Shown here: in pieces, positions 1 through 11,854 of the stretch
Layout: every line of letters starts with the position of its first letter
Numbering within the stretch: the first letter of the stretch is position 1
From: Protostelium mycophagum
Taxonomy: Eukaryota > Evosea > Variosea > Protosteliida > Protosteliaceae
DNA: 64,000 nt
Assembly (NCBI GenBank): GCA_002081555.1
Contig: KV921073.1
Location: 1 to 64,000, forward strand
Direction of reading: 5' to 3'
Position numbers and translations under genes: made by a program
Notes under the pieces: generated by a model
Told to the model about the DNA's origin: nothing
Database searches by the model: none
What the model saw: only the letters and a program-made list of their open reading frames with translations

Positions 1-1232
1 TTACTGGACCGTAGGTAGGCAATTTTGATATTTTAATGATATTTATTGAAGAAATGTACTGACGCGATGCAGGAGGTAACTGGCCAAACAAGTAAGACAG
101 AATACCATTTTATTTTATCTCTTCAGCATGAGAGGATGTTGCCTCTGATGATATTCAGCGGAGAGATCGACATCATAGAGGGAGTGAACAATGGCAATAC
201 CAATCAGGTCACCCTTCATACTAATGGTGGTTGTTCCATGCCCGGTGGAAGGTCTATGTCCGGAGTTTCTATCGGAGATAATTGCGACGCCGCCGCAACA
301 GGTAATGTCTAATGTCGTCAACGAGGCTGAAATAAATCAGGTAATGCTGGATGTGGAGTGAAAGTTACCAAAGGAAACTCTTATGGAAGTGGATTCAACA
401 ACCAAGGTGGTGGCATTTACGCAATGGAGCGTATAGACAACCAGATCAATGTAAGAAATATATTATCCACGCAATGGAGCTTTGAGACAGAACCATACTC
501 ACGATATCTACTGTCAGTGTGACATATCTGACACTCTCATAGGTGTGGTATTTCCCCAGAAATGCGATACCCAGTGATGTGCTCAGAAATATATCTATCC
601 ACGCAATGGAGCTTTGAGACAGAACCATACTCACGATATCTACCGTCAGTGTGACATATCTGACACTCTTATAGGTGTGGTATTTCCCCAGAAATGCGAT
701 ACCCAGTGATGTGCTCAGCGGACATCCCAACCCTTGTGAGTTTTCTCTTTCCCCAGAAATGCGATACCCAGTGATGTGCTCAGCGGACATCCCAACCCTT
801 GTGGTATTTCCCCAGAAATGCGATACCCAGTGATGTGCTCAGCGGACATCCCAACCCTTGTGAGTTTTCTCTGATTGTTCTGCATATCTGATGACGTCAT
901 ACAGGCAACTGGCCACTCCGTGATGCTCACTTTGACCTCGGAGGTGAGGACGTCATAGCTATGCGAAAGTTCTGATGTACAAGCAGGCAACTGTCCCAAA
1001 CAACATTTCGGTGGTCATCAGATCGTTTTTGACATCACCTTCTGCGGTATGTCACATCGTTATAGTCTGTCAATCATCTCTGAAACTCATCTTGTGTACA
1101 GGTGATTGGGCAGGCGCTGTCTACAATCAGATGGGTTGTCCTGGAAGCTGTACAAACTTTGTTGCAAATAACCCCGGTGCATTCTCGGAATCGTACTGGC
1201 TCATCAACTCTCTTCGCTATCTCACAAGATAG
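1..1232 (+). CDS. GH16 beta-glucanase-like secreted hydrolase, 3' part
   Basis: The 5' end lies outside the window. Exons read YWTVG, then GGNWPNN, then GEIDIIEG, then the closing exon with DWAGAVYNQMGCPGSC and VANNPGAFSESYW. GEIDIIEG carries the GH16 catalytic E-x-D-x-x-E motif, and the rest matches the fungal or amoebal laminarinase-like (endo-beta-1,3(4)-glucanase) branch, which acts outside the cell on beta-glucans. Visible introns are about 92-158, 302-340, 450 to the duplicated region, and three more before 1090; each restores the family frame. The exon encoding VWYFPRNAIPSDVLSGHPNP lies inside a tandem micro-duplication (465-870), so the correct splice path there is uncertain. The gene ends at a stop at 1232, followed by an AATAAA-like signal. 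Family assignment is secure; the substrate is inferred. Confidence 0.85.
465..870. repeat. Nested tandem duplications inside the GH16 gene
   Basis: A block of about 132 bp at 465-586 recurs almost identically at 598-718; it contains the 3' end of an intron and the start of an exon. A shorter unit beginning TTCCCCAGAAATGCG and running through the exon segment to CCCAACCCTTGTG then appears three times in a row, from about 683, 749 and 808. Only one copy is needed for a normal GH16 protein. Copies differ by very few bases, so they are recent or an assembly artefact. Confidence 0.85.
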
Positions 1233-1299
1233 ACACGTTGTAATAAAAATGATACTCTAATCATTCTTCAATCACGATCATTGAACATTCGCTCTTCGC

Positions 1300-4200
1300 A
1301 TGGCCACACGAATCGCATCGCCAAGCTTCACACCATTTTCCCGAGATCCCATTCGCACATTCAAAGGCAAACCTGCTCTCTGCTTGTTTCAGAAGATTTT
1401 TATCGGACCAGAAATCCACACGGAAATGTTTAGACACTGCTCAATTCTATTTGACTTTTCCGCGTTCTTTTCTCAATTGCAATCGAAGTGCAATTGTCGG
1501 GGACATGAGCAAGGATCTGAGGGTATGTGTCCGATAGCGACCTGATTGTGAATAACATCCTCGTAGATATCAAAAGATTATGTCGGCGGTGAGATCAGAA
1601 GGTTACTCGTGGATCAGCTGAAAGTCTCCTCTCCAAAACCTCGTCGCAAGATCAGTGGATCTCCAGGAAATGTGACTTCGATATTGTGATCATTTGTGTC
1701 TGATTTGGTGGAAGGCATCACCTGCGATCAGCAGCCGAACAGCGACACCAGACATAAGGTCAGAAGTGAACAGTGATACAGAAAATTTTGAGGAAGAGGA
1801 AGACATAGATGAGGTATATACACGAACAAATACAACATGAAATTTGACGTAGAGAAGGTGATCGCACAGTGGGAGGATTATTTGAAGGAATCAGAAGACG
1901 TCGAACAGGCACAAGTTGTCATCAATACTAATTACTTCGGCTGATTTTTGTAGTTGGACGGAATATCAGTGTCGCCGATCATAACACAAGATGGACAATC
2001 CATCAAGACGATTTCCGGCAGTGAAGAAGAGGACACATTCTCTGATCGAGAAGTTCTTGAGTTTGTAACAAATGACAGCTTTCAAAATGTCGAAGACTCA
2101 GATGTGAGTTTTTTCCACAGAAAATTTTCAAAATTATTTTCTGAGGAGAAAAGGCTCGACAATCCAAATTTCTGGAAGAGAAGGACGTCATTCCCAGCCC
2201 AGCGCATTTACTTAATCCTGCGGCGATGTTCTCGCGACAGAACAGCATGACTGGACCAATTCCAAATTCGCCTTCATTTGAAAATCGGAGTAGATCTATC
2301 AGCGCCACTGTCCCCATGCTGGTAAGTCTTGAATGAAAAATGGTGTACAAATGTATTTTGATCTTTTATCTGTATTATTGACATCACCATGACATTGACA
2401 TCACCATGACATTGACATCATCATGACATCTGACATCTGACATATTGAGGTTTTGGACGATGGTACTGCGGAGCCACAATCTATCTCCCCAGTCGAGTCA
2501 GCCTCTAAAGAAAAGGAAGTCGTGTCAGAGAGAAGACAACAACTGGAGCGAAAGATAAAAAAAACTTCGGGTGGAAATATCCAAAAGAGAAGCAGTCCCG
2601 CCAAACTTTCGAGGCGTAACTCGATGGGTATGACATGGATATGACAGGTGTCAGAATGACATGTGGTGACGTGTATAGATAATTCCAGTCTGAATCAATA
2701 TGTGTCCAAGAGTACCTGTGCGAGAGAGATTTTTGAAAAATTATTGGAGCCAGAAAATCAAGACAAAGGAAATCCATTTACAGGAATTAGAGTAAGTCAA
2801 ACTGATCTACAACGACAAAGTTTTCCTGGAAATTTAAGAATTTTTCACAAGGAAATTTTTTGTACATTATTTTTTTCTTTTGAAATAATGATGATATTTG
2901 TAGGTTTTATTATTATTGACAGAGGAGATGCAAAGGAAATTGTATCACTTGATTAGATTCCCAGATCTGATCGTGGAGAATCTCATATTAATGGAGGAGA
3001 TAGATCTGGTGGAGATCGTTGTCAAGGAATTTCCGTATCTCATTAGCAACGGAAGTCTGATACGATATGCCAGGAAAGCACTCGATTTCCGGGAAGAACT
3101 CTTCTTACCACCGGGTCTAGATTGGTGAATTTTCCCTTTAATTTCTCTGAATTTTCACCACAATATTTTAAAAATAAATATAAAATCAATTAAAAAATTC
3201 AAAGAAATTATTTCAAATTTTTTACGGATTTTACGTAAAGATGGTGAAGAATTTGCTATGAAGTTTCTCTAAAAGATATATTAATCTGAAAGATTTTCTC
3301 TCGATCCATTGGAAAATTTAAATTTCAAATTTTTGTTGAAAATTTCTTCTGAAATTCTTGGATTATTCTTGGTGGTCATTGACTATAAATAGTTCGACAA
3401 GAGAAGTCTTCGAGAAATCATCTTTTAAACAGAAATCACGAATGTCAATGAATTCGAATTACAAGGTCAATATTTTTTCCAATTTATTATGGGTGAACTG
3501 GGATTATCGGTCTCCTGACTGTGATATTCTGACGGGTAAGACATTCTCTTTACATCATTTCTGGGGTCATTTCACTCCTTTCACTAAGAGAAAACTTATA
3601 AATTCAAGGAAATTTAAATTCCAAACAAAATTGAAAAAAATTGATTTGAGAAAATAAGTTTGAGAAAATAATATATAAAATTTAGAATGACAAAGAGTAA
3701 GAGATATACAGGGTTCGACTACCAAGACGAGGGTATACGCTATGCCCACCGCTTCAGCACAGGAAGGCATAATCTACATCTTGCAATCTCCATATTGAGA
3801 CTCGGAAAGCAGAAGAAGTTCGGCCAAAACCTGATCGACCTGTGCGACATCATATCCAGTGAGTCGACCCTCTACAACGAGTTTGTCAAAACTGATGGCG
3901 TCGTAGATGATCTGAGAGACATACAAACATCCACGACCACTTGTTTTTATGATGACATATCCAGCCGACAAATTATGGTTTTGAACGCTATGAACAGACT
4001 CATCTTTCAGGCAAAGTTGTATTTTTCTTCAAACGAAACACAAGATCGGAACAAGGTGATTGTTTTTAATTTTCAAACCTTTTGTTGTATAAAACCATAA
4101 TTACATCTTATACAGCACACAAAAGACAGGATTTTGATGATTTGAAAAATCATCAAAATAAAATTAAAATGATATAATGCACGAGAAATTTTATGATTTC

Positions 4201-6666
4201 CGAATATTGAAAATAAAATTGAAGTGATGCAGGAGGCACTGTGCGACTCATACCTGAGTGATATAGAGTTATTGCAACAACTACAACGGGCCAAAGTCGG
4301 CCTGAAATTCTCACTCATCGAGCTCACCGATAAAAGCAAAGTCAGGTCAGTCCACATCCCGATTTCCGTTATAGCCGTTGAGATTCCAAAAAATTCAAAT
4401 TTTGAACACTGCAGGTATCTGAGAGACAAATTAATCGAGGAGAAGGCATATGATACTGCCCTCTATGTGTGTTCCCGGTATAGTTTAGATAGAGAAGCCG
4501 TTTGGGCGGGATGGGGTATTGCCGCGATACAACAGGGAGATCTACAACTCGCCAGAGAGAAGCTGAAACATATCATGACGTCACCGAAGACGACAAGACA
4601 AGGGATTGACATGATATTGAAGACGGTCATAACGGCACTGGGGTATCTTCCCGGGGAGGTGAGTCGCATATCGCAGATATTGTCTTGTATATTTACGCGA
4701 CTGACGCGTTGTAGAGAAGAGCGTCGATCAGTAAATCACCAGAAAAAAAGCGATGTGAGTAGAATTTCTTCATAAAGTTCAAACTACAACAAGACAATTT
4801 TATTTTTAGACGAAATTTGACCAATAATGGGTCACAGCATTTTCAAAACCAGAATCAGTTCAGAGAACAAGTGTCATTGTGGATCAACGGCCTGACGAAA
4901 AGGACCCCAAATTTCAAGAGTGCATGTGAGGGGTGACGTCATCGTTGTAAACTGACAGAACAGGTTTTACCTTCAAGAATACGGAACACCGATGATGGTG
5001 ACCAAATTTTTGATCCACTGGAAGTGCTACGTGGAGGTGACGTCATCATATAAATTTTGTACAGTACCATTAGTTCGGGGAGCGTCAAATGATTCTTTAT
5101 ATAGCCCAAGTCTCTGATTTTTTTATCCGTTACGTCATCTGACGTGTACAGATGTGTATGTACGCGGTCAACAGACGACAATTGACCCCCTTCACTTTTG
5201 CAGAAGAGATCGTCCACTACTTTTGTGCTCAGAACAACATAGAAGAACTACGAGAGGCACTCGTCACCGCAGGTGACCGATGACGTCATCACACGTCATC
5301 CATTCTGACACCTGTCAGATCCACAGATGCAACTCAACTGGGATTACTTATTGGCGGCTTGTAATTACCTGAATGGCAGAGAGATGCTGGAGGACCTTTT
5401 ACATTTCCAAGTTACGATGAAAGATTGGGGTAGAGCGGGGTTGACATGCATAAAAGCCTATGTAAAGACGGAAGGATTTCACCAAAAAGAGGCTTTTCTG
5501 GAGAAGGCAAAGGTATCCCATCTTGAAATTTGTGTTTCTCCACGAAATATCCAAAGATTGAAGGAATCGCGTGTTGAAATGTCAGGCAGAAGATTTTAAT
5601 TGGCTCGTTGTAGACGCTGAGATTTGCAGATGTATTTCACTTCACAATTAGAAGTGACGTCACCGATAGGACAGGGTACCGCACTCTTGACCACAGCAGA
5701 GTTGAATAAGTACATAAAAAGAGTCAATCTACAACAGACCATTGTAGAGACACTGGGAAAGGGTGAGACCACGAAACTGAGTGTTTTTGGATCCACTGTA
5801 CACCGATGCCGTGAGTCACATTTTTTTGAAACTGTACTCATTTTGCCCAAGTCTCAAATATTTTTGTTTTATTAAAAGAAAATATTGCAATCAAATTAAA
5901 ATTAAAAAAATATGCTCATCTGACAAAATAATAATGATTTATTATAATCTCATATAATTTCGTCATAATAATTGCTATTTTGAATAATATAATATAATCC
6001 TTACATATCTAGAAATTGCGGAGGCCTTGTTGCTGAAAGACGAGATCGATTTGGGCATATCTGTCATCGTCTCTTTCAACTTGCCAACAGCAAGAATTAT
6101 TTTAGCCGCTGTAGATGTCACTATCACCAAGAAACACTTCAAATTGATGAGAAAGATCATCAAAAGGGGCAAGGTGAGGGTCGCGTAATTTCGACGAAAA
6201 TTCACAGAGATCCAGATCGTTTTGGAGTCTGAAGAGGCATGGGACAATCTCTTGATCCAGGTGACATCTCTTACCGAGTCTAGTCTCGTTAATTAACGTC
6301 GATTTATTTGGCTTTTTATGATATACAAGAAGACTTGTCGTGACTCACTTTTCATAGGTGATCAAAAAGCTCTTGGCGGTCCAAAACAACAAAGAAGCCG
6401 AGTCGTGGATTTCACTCATCGTGTCAGACAGCAAGAGAATAGAGGCACTCATCAGCTGTGGAAAACTTAAATCTGCGTACCTCTTGGCCGTGAAGACCGC
6501 AGATATAGACAAGGTGAAGTCTCCTCAAGATGCAGATTGAATCAGCACAAACATTTACCATGATTAGGTGGTTTGCATCAGGGATGAAGCAAAGGCGAAG
6601 AATTACATCACCGAATTGAGATTAGCGGAACAATATTTAGCCTTACTGCAAGAGAATACATCCTGA
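1300..6666 (+). CDS. ZFYVE26: ZFYVE26 (spastizin)-like protein
   Basis: Many short exons together match the C-terminal half of spastizin, a PI3P-linked partner of spatacsin and AP-5 in lysosome reformation and abscission. Landmarks in family order: LIRYARKALDF (about 3,050), FDYQDEG...HLAISILRLG (3,710), EALCDSYLSDIELLQQLQ (4,230), YDTALYVCSRYSLDREAVW (4,450), LNWDYLLAACNYLN and MKDWGRAGLTCIKAY (5,330-5,470), then CGKLKSAYLLAVKTADI and a stop at 6664-6666. I see no FYVE zinc finger: no RRHHCR-type motif lies between the ALDF segment and FDYQ, where human spastizin has it. The acidic 5' exons (1300-2650) are not recognisable and the ATG at 1300 is only the first plausible start. The product is much shorter than human ZFYVE26 (about 2,500 residues). 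C-terminal identity is secure; the exact exon chain is not. Confidence 0.75.
2376..2450. repeat. TGACAT-rich short tandem tract
   Basis: A run of TGACATCACCATGACAT-type units, imperfectly repeated, lies in an intron of the spastizin-like gene. It belongs to the wider habit of introns in this part of the window being rich in TGACRT words. Confidence 0.7.
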
Positions 6667-6835
6667 TCGCGATAGACCCAAAGACACATTTTTGACGAAT
6701 AAATTTGAGCTATAAATAGCAGTTGTAGATAGATCTTTCTACGTATGTATTTACTGGCAGGAGCATGTTTCGGGAAAAAGGGTTATGTTGGAATAGAACA
6801 CATTTTCAAAGAGAAGAATTTGTCACATGTGAAAG

Positions 6836-9456
6836 ATGATGAGCCACGGAAGGACATCAACACAAGTAGAGAGGGAATGGGATTGGCTTCCTGATGACAT
6901 ATTAAAAGGAGAACATACTGCGGGTCAGAATCTGCGCTTAGAGGTCTCTTGCAGGTATATCAAGATCCTCTTAATTCCCTCTGATCAATGATTCAGTGAT
7001 TTGATGCGTGCTGATCTCCTCTCGAAATCAGACCCAATTGTGATCTGCTACATTAAGATCGGCACTGGGCAACGAAAGACTTGGCGTGAGATCGGACGAA
7101 CAGAATATATCAAGAACAACCAGAATCCCAAATTTACCGTACCCATAGAACCGATTCCCTATACATTTCCGTCTCGTCAATTGATCAAATTTTGGGTGTA
7201 CGATGTCGATCAGGTGCGAGGACAAATGTTCACCTTCTTCACATACCAGAAAATGATTGTGTTGGCTAATGCGTAAAATAGGTGAACCAATTCGACCCCT
7301 CTAAAATTCAGGCACAAGATAAGATTGGCAGAATGGTGAGTGTCTTTCATGATCATCGTGTTGAGATGATCAGAAATGTGAGTTGGCCCAAATAGTTGGT
7401 GCACGAGGTGGCGTGTTCTCTGCGAAATTGAGGTGAGGCTCCTCTTCTACTGAATAATTCAAAGACCACCTGGCACATTTATAAATAAAACTCTGAAATA
7501 TAAAATTAATTATTATTATAAAATTTTATCACATAACAAAATCCAAGAGAAAATCTGATTTGTCACAGAAATCCAAGCAATTCTGGTTCTGCAGGGCAAA
7601 TACACATCAGAGCCACAGAGGTGGGATCTAAAAATAGCTTCATACGTCTCAGAATCAGTGGCCACGGTCTCGATAAAAAAGACACTTTTGGAAAATCAGG
7701 TGAAAATTCCCCGCAAATTCTCCAGAAATTCCACTGAAAATTCGGGTTGTAGATCCGTATCTCTGTTTTTATCGGGTGGACCAAGATGGAGACGAGACTC
7801 TCGTCCATGAAACAGAAAATATCAGGAAAACTCTCAACCCAGGTGACCACTACATCGTTGTAGATCCACCTTTTTTGGTGTTTTTACACTGAAAATATAT
7901 CGCAAAATTGGCTCTACATCGTTGTAAAACTGTGCAGTTTGGTCTACAATGGTGATATCTATGGGACAATTGTGTTCAAATCAAGACGAAGAGACTTTCA
8001 CAATAAAATGTTACGACTGGGACAGGTACAAGAAACACGATTTGATAGGCCAAGCTACGGTATACTTGAAATTTCAGTGAAATTTCATGTTGACAGATCC
8101 AGGTTTGCCTGATGGATCTGGAGGAAGGGACGGTGAGAGATTTCTTGGAATATTCGGCTCTACAACGGCCTGATGTTTTGTACAGGCTGTGCCTTTGGTC
8201 CACCCTGCCAAATCGAAGAAAAAAAAAGGATACATAAATTCTGGTTTCATTCGAATAGACCGAATAGAACCCCTTCACGTGCCAAGGTGAAATTTCGTGA
8301 AATTTCATCGAATTTTCATTCAGACGTCACAGTTTCTTGGATTACGTTATCAACCAAACAGAGATAGAGATGATCGTCGGTATCGACTTTTCATGTAAAT
8401 TTCAACGAATTTTCGATCTGCAACCAAAACTGACCCGCCCACAGCATCAAACGGGGACCCCAAGCAGCCACAATCGCTTCACCATCAGCAAGGAAATTTT
8501 CCCAACGAGTATATCACAGCCATACGCTTAGTGGGCGACATCTGCGCATCTTATGACTTTGACAACCTCATACCGGTGGGATGATGACGTCATCATATCT
8601 CTGACTCATGATTTCGTAGGCATTCGGTTTTGGCGGGAAATTACCGGATGGAACCACGTCAGATTGTTTTGCGCTGAACACGAACGAGGCGAAGGTGCGT
8701 TATCAAATATTTTATCAATTCACAAAAAACAGCCACATTGTCAGGGTGTTTCTGGCGTGATAGAGACCTACAAAAATGCCTTGAAAACGGTCCAAGTGAG
8801 ACTCCATGAAATCTCCTCGAAATTTCGGTTTACGTAGACAGGTGTCAGGACCGACACGAATGAGCCCCTTATTGAACAAAGTGATGGACCTGTCAAGACA
8901 AGCTCTGGACGGTTCTAAATACTTCATTTTACTGCTCATCACTGACGGCTCTATAAACGGTACGTAACACTACAACACGGCATAAATTATTGTCCAACTC
9001 GAAATATACATTTGGCCATCTACAACTCGTACAAAAATAACCTGTTGTAGATCTCGGTGACACGGTGATGGCTATCAGGGATGCTTGTTCACTTCCAATC
9101 TCAATCATCATCGTCGGCGTGGGTGCCGGTGATTTCAGCCAGATGCAGATGTTAGATGACGACACTAATAAGTTGAAGTTTAAGAGGGATATTGTACAGG
9201 TGCATCTCTTAATCATATTTATTTATCGTTCATTACACAGAAGATTTAAAGTAAGTACAGTCTGTACACTGACAATTTATAGTTCTTGCGACTAAGAAGT
9301 TACGCAAAATCCACATTAGAACAGATGTCAGAGGATACACTTTCTGAAATACCGAAGCAACTGGTGTCCTTCATGCTTCACAAGAAGATTCCGCCAAAGT
9401 CTCCGATGTCCCCGATTGAGAGGATTGGTGCATCATTGAAGCCTTCGATGGTCTAA
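6836..9456 (+). CDS. Copine (C2-C2-VWA calcium-dependent membrane-binding protein)
   Basis: Two N-terminal C2 domains are followed by a copine-type von Willebrand A domain. C2A begins NLRLEVSC...DLMRADLLSKSDP and includes FWVYDVDQV; C2B includes DWDRYKKHDLIGQA near 8,020. The VWA core reads IDFSSSNGDP across the intron near 8,400, giving an intact MIDAS D-x-S-x-S. It continues with VGDICASYDFDNLIPAFGFGGKLPDG, then LLITDGSIND and SIIIVGVGAGDF. Copines bind acidic phospholipids when calcium rises and recruit partners through the VWA domain. The start ATGATGAGC is chosen because it opens the frame leading into C2A. About 170 bp separate it from the spastizin-like gene upstream on the same strand. 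Stop TAA at 9454-9456. Several introns contain TGACGTCA or CGTTGTAGAT words. Confidence 0.9.
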
Positions 9457-10424
9457 TAAACTTTCAATTTTAATTTAATTATTTGATCGGAATTGAAATT
9501 CACTTCAGAACTTGTTGCAGGCAATTATAAAATAATATTTTATAATTATTCTCGATTTCGTGATTTGTGGAAACTGCTAATTTGACAAGGCCCTCTGAAA
9601 AAACTGGTGTGTTTGGCAAACCTTAAATGACAGCTCTGTGGAAGACTCGTTCAATCCCGGTTATTGTTTTAGTGTTCGTGAAATTGAGAATGGAGGACTT
9701 GATTTATCCGTTAACATTTTACGCCCACGATAATTTGCAGCTACTTTGCAATAGTTTGCAGACCAACACACGAGTTTTCTCAGGCGCTGCCCAGGATAGT
9801 TTGTTTAGTTTGTGGTTTGCAACCCCCGCACCCGAGAATATCATGTTTATAAATTCAATTTTATTTTTATTTACTGTTGAAACCCATCATTCGCCCTTCC
9901 TTTAATATGACCCTCCAACCTGCTTATTTTTCTACAATTTGTATTAATATCATGTCGCATTTATTATTATCATATTTTTTAAATGCTGTGCCATCATTGG
10001 TAACGCTGTTGTCCCCACTCATCGGACACTGCAGCCCTTAACGTGGTTTACGGTAAGGGCACGGAGGTTTCGACGTTGCTTGCCGCACCTTGGTCACCGC
10101 ATGTTGGGAAAAATCCTGAAATTTCTCCTCGGATTAATTAGTTCTTCCGTCACACGGACAAAACCTCACAGACACAACACTGACAAAGACATGGCACGAG
10201 GATCAAGGAGAATGATAACGGCGGAAGCCTTCCTAATTGCTTGTTTCGCTCGAGGGCTGTTTCAGCTCTTCGCAGAACCAACTCCTCAATATACAAAGTG
10301 AATAGTGATGTTATGATCGATCGAATGACTCATCAAACACAGGACCTTCATCACATCTCAGCTCTCTATATTTGGTGCGGCTGGAGCTTTTTTTCTCTCT
10401 TCGATCTGGTCGAAACGCACAAAC
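9457..10424. other. Gene-poor spacer
   Basis: AT-rich stretch after the copine stop. Reading frames of 60-92 codons occur, but none shows a recognisable motif, convincing codon use or splice-linked extension. The part just before 10,425 probably serves as 5' flank of the small ORF that follows. Confidence 0.5.
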
Positions 10425-10667
10425 ATGACTTCAGCAAAGGCTGAGATAAAAAGCCAGAAGACATTCGCCAACATCCTTGCGACATCATCTGCCACACAAG
10501 AACAAAGCGACCACAAAAATGACGGCTTAAGACATCACGCCAAACATTTGGAGGAGTCATCGATGACCCTCTTGAAAACTGTCGCACACAAGAGAAACAA
10601 GAGCCTTGCCGACGGAGGCTGGGAGAGCATGGCCTTTTCATCAGATTTCCTCAACATTGGGTACTGA
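10425..10667 (+). CDS. Small hypothetical protein (80 aa)
   Basis: A single uninterrupted frame opens with MTSAKAEIKSQKTFANILAT and has a good start context (AAACATGAC). It is polar and Ser/Lys/His-rich, with no signal peptide, membrane segment or family that I recognise. A TATAAATATTTAT stretch follows the stop. It could be a real short gene or a chance frame; it is listed because it is the only plausible coding unit in a gene-poor kilobase. Confidence 0.35.
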   Translation: MTSAKAEIKSQKTFANILATSSATQEQSDHKNDGLRHHAKHLEESSMTLLKTVAHKRNKSLADGGWESMAFSSDFLNIGY

Positions 10668-10893
10668 TGGAATTCCACTGTATATAAATATTTATCGACG
10701 CTTTCACTCTCAATGGTGGCATCGCCTTCATCCCAAACACCCGATCATGTTAATGTTGTTGTTGTCACAGGGCCCACATAAGCTAGAAATTTCGTTCGAT
10801 TTGCGAAAAATTTGATATCATAGGGATAAAAAATAATGACATGTGTCACAGATTGCTCCACGTTGTGGTCTCGTACTTTCAAAATTGTTCTCT

Positions 10894-11415
10894 TTATGTA
10901 GTCAACAGCCTAAAACTCATTCTCCCTCTAAATATGTCCTCGTTTCTCTGGACGCATGTGATCCTCCCGTCTGGCACGCTGTAGATTGTTCCTGCAGGCG
11001 CACTACCGCCACCTTTTCCCACCAGAAAATCTAAGTTTCTGTGGCTACAGTCCTCACTGAATGTGTACAGTTCGTCTTCTATTGTTGGGATGTTATATAA
11101 AGTATCGGCGGTGAACATGACGGAGGCTCCGCTTCGTAAAGTATAACAAGTGCCTATGGAGCCGAGGACAGTGCGTAGGACGGCTCTGTCCTCTAAACAT
11201 CCATGCTCGAGGAAGCGACTGACAACAACTTGATTGTTTCTCATGCTGATCATCTCTGAAAAGGGTGCCTTTGTTGATGTGCGGTCATAGTTCCAGCAAT
11301 AATCCTGCAGAAGACTGTTTGTCGATTGCGTCTGATTGCATCGACCATCTGTATATGTTCCATAATATATGCTTGACTGCGCTAGACCAAAGAAGAGGAA
11401 GAGGAAGGTGATCAT
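10894..11415 (-). CDS. Secreted Cys-containing protein of unknown function
   Basis: About 173 residues from ATG at 11415. It opens MITFLFLFFGLAQSSIYYG, a classic cleavable signal peptide. The mature part has several Cys residues (GRCNQT, DYCWNYD, HGCLED, GTCYTL, EDCSH, ITCVQR), likely paired, plus a Gly/Ala/Pro stretch (GKGGGSAPAGTIYSV). A longer frame begins at 11505 but its extra 30 residues would bury the signal peptide, so the internal Met is preferred. It is divergent from the acid sphingomyelinase-like gene at 11855. Amoebae encode many small secreted Cys-rich proteins of this look; I do not recognise the family. Confidence 0.65.
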   Translation of the reverse strand: MITFLFLFFGLAQSSIYYGTYTDGRCNQTQSTNSLLQDYCWNYDRTSTKAPFSEMISMRNNQVVVSRFLEHGCLEDRAVLRTVLGSIGTCYTLRSGASVMFTADTLYNIPTIEDELYTFSEDCSHRNLDFLVGKGGGSAPAGTIYSVPDGRITCVQRNEDIFRGRMSFRLLTT

Positions 11416-11854
11416 CGTGGTCGTGTCTTGTTTCTTGACCGGTTGGTTGCGGTTTGTTCTCTGAAATTTGGAAAAGTTTAGGGCGGTGGATATGTCATCC
11501 ATCACTTTCTGGGAACTCAGTGACAGACACAGAATCTTTATAAGTCCCTGTGGCTTCGAGAAATAGACCGCCTGACCGCCCGTTCAGTATCTTGAATGCT
11601 GAAGACTGCGCAAAGTCGTCCAGACGGCCAGATGAAGCCCAATCGACAAATCATTTATTCGATTGAAGAGCTCCAATTGCTTCTCCGTGATTTTTGAGGA
11701 TGGAGGAACACCTGAGGGAGAAAGGAGATTTGGTGTTTGCTCGTTGTAGATGCATAATTTTATTTCCGAACATTTTCATCTTCTGGGGAAAAAAAAGGAC
11801 GTTTTTTCATTCTGTTCTGCAACCACGAGACCTTCAAGCGTCAAAGCTCTCAAC
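11416..11854. promoter_or_regulatory. Divergent upstream region
   Basis: About 440 bp separate the start of the secreted Cys protein (-) from the signal-peptide Met of the phosphodiesterase (+). It must hold both promoters and leaders. No clear TATA element or repeat stands out; a 5' leader intron of the + gene is possible. Confidence 0.4.

Noticed and set aside
9627-10301. Two frames of 92 and 73 codons
   Set aside because: No splice-linked extension, no motif and poor start context. Treated as non-coding.
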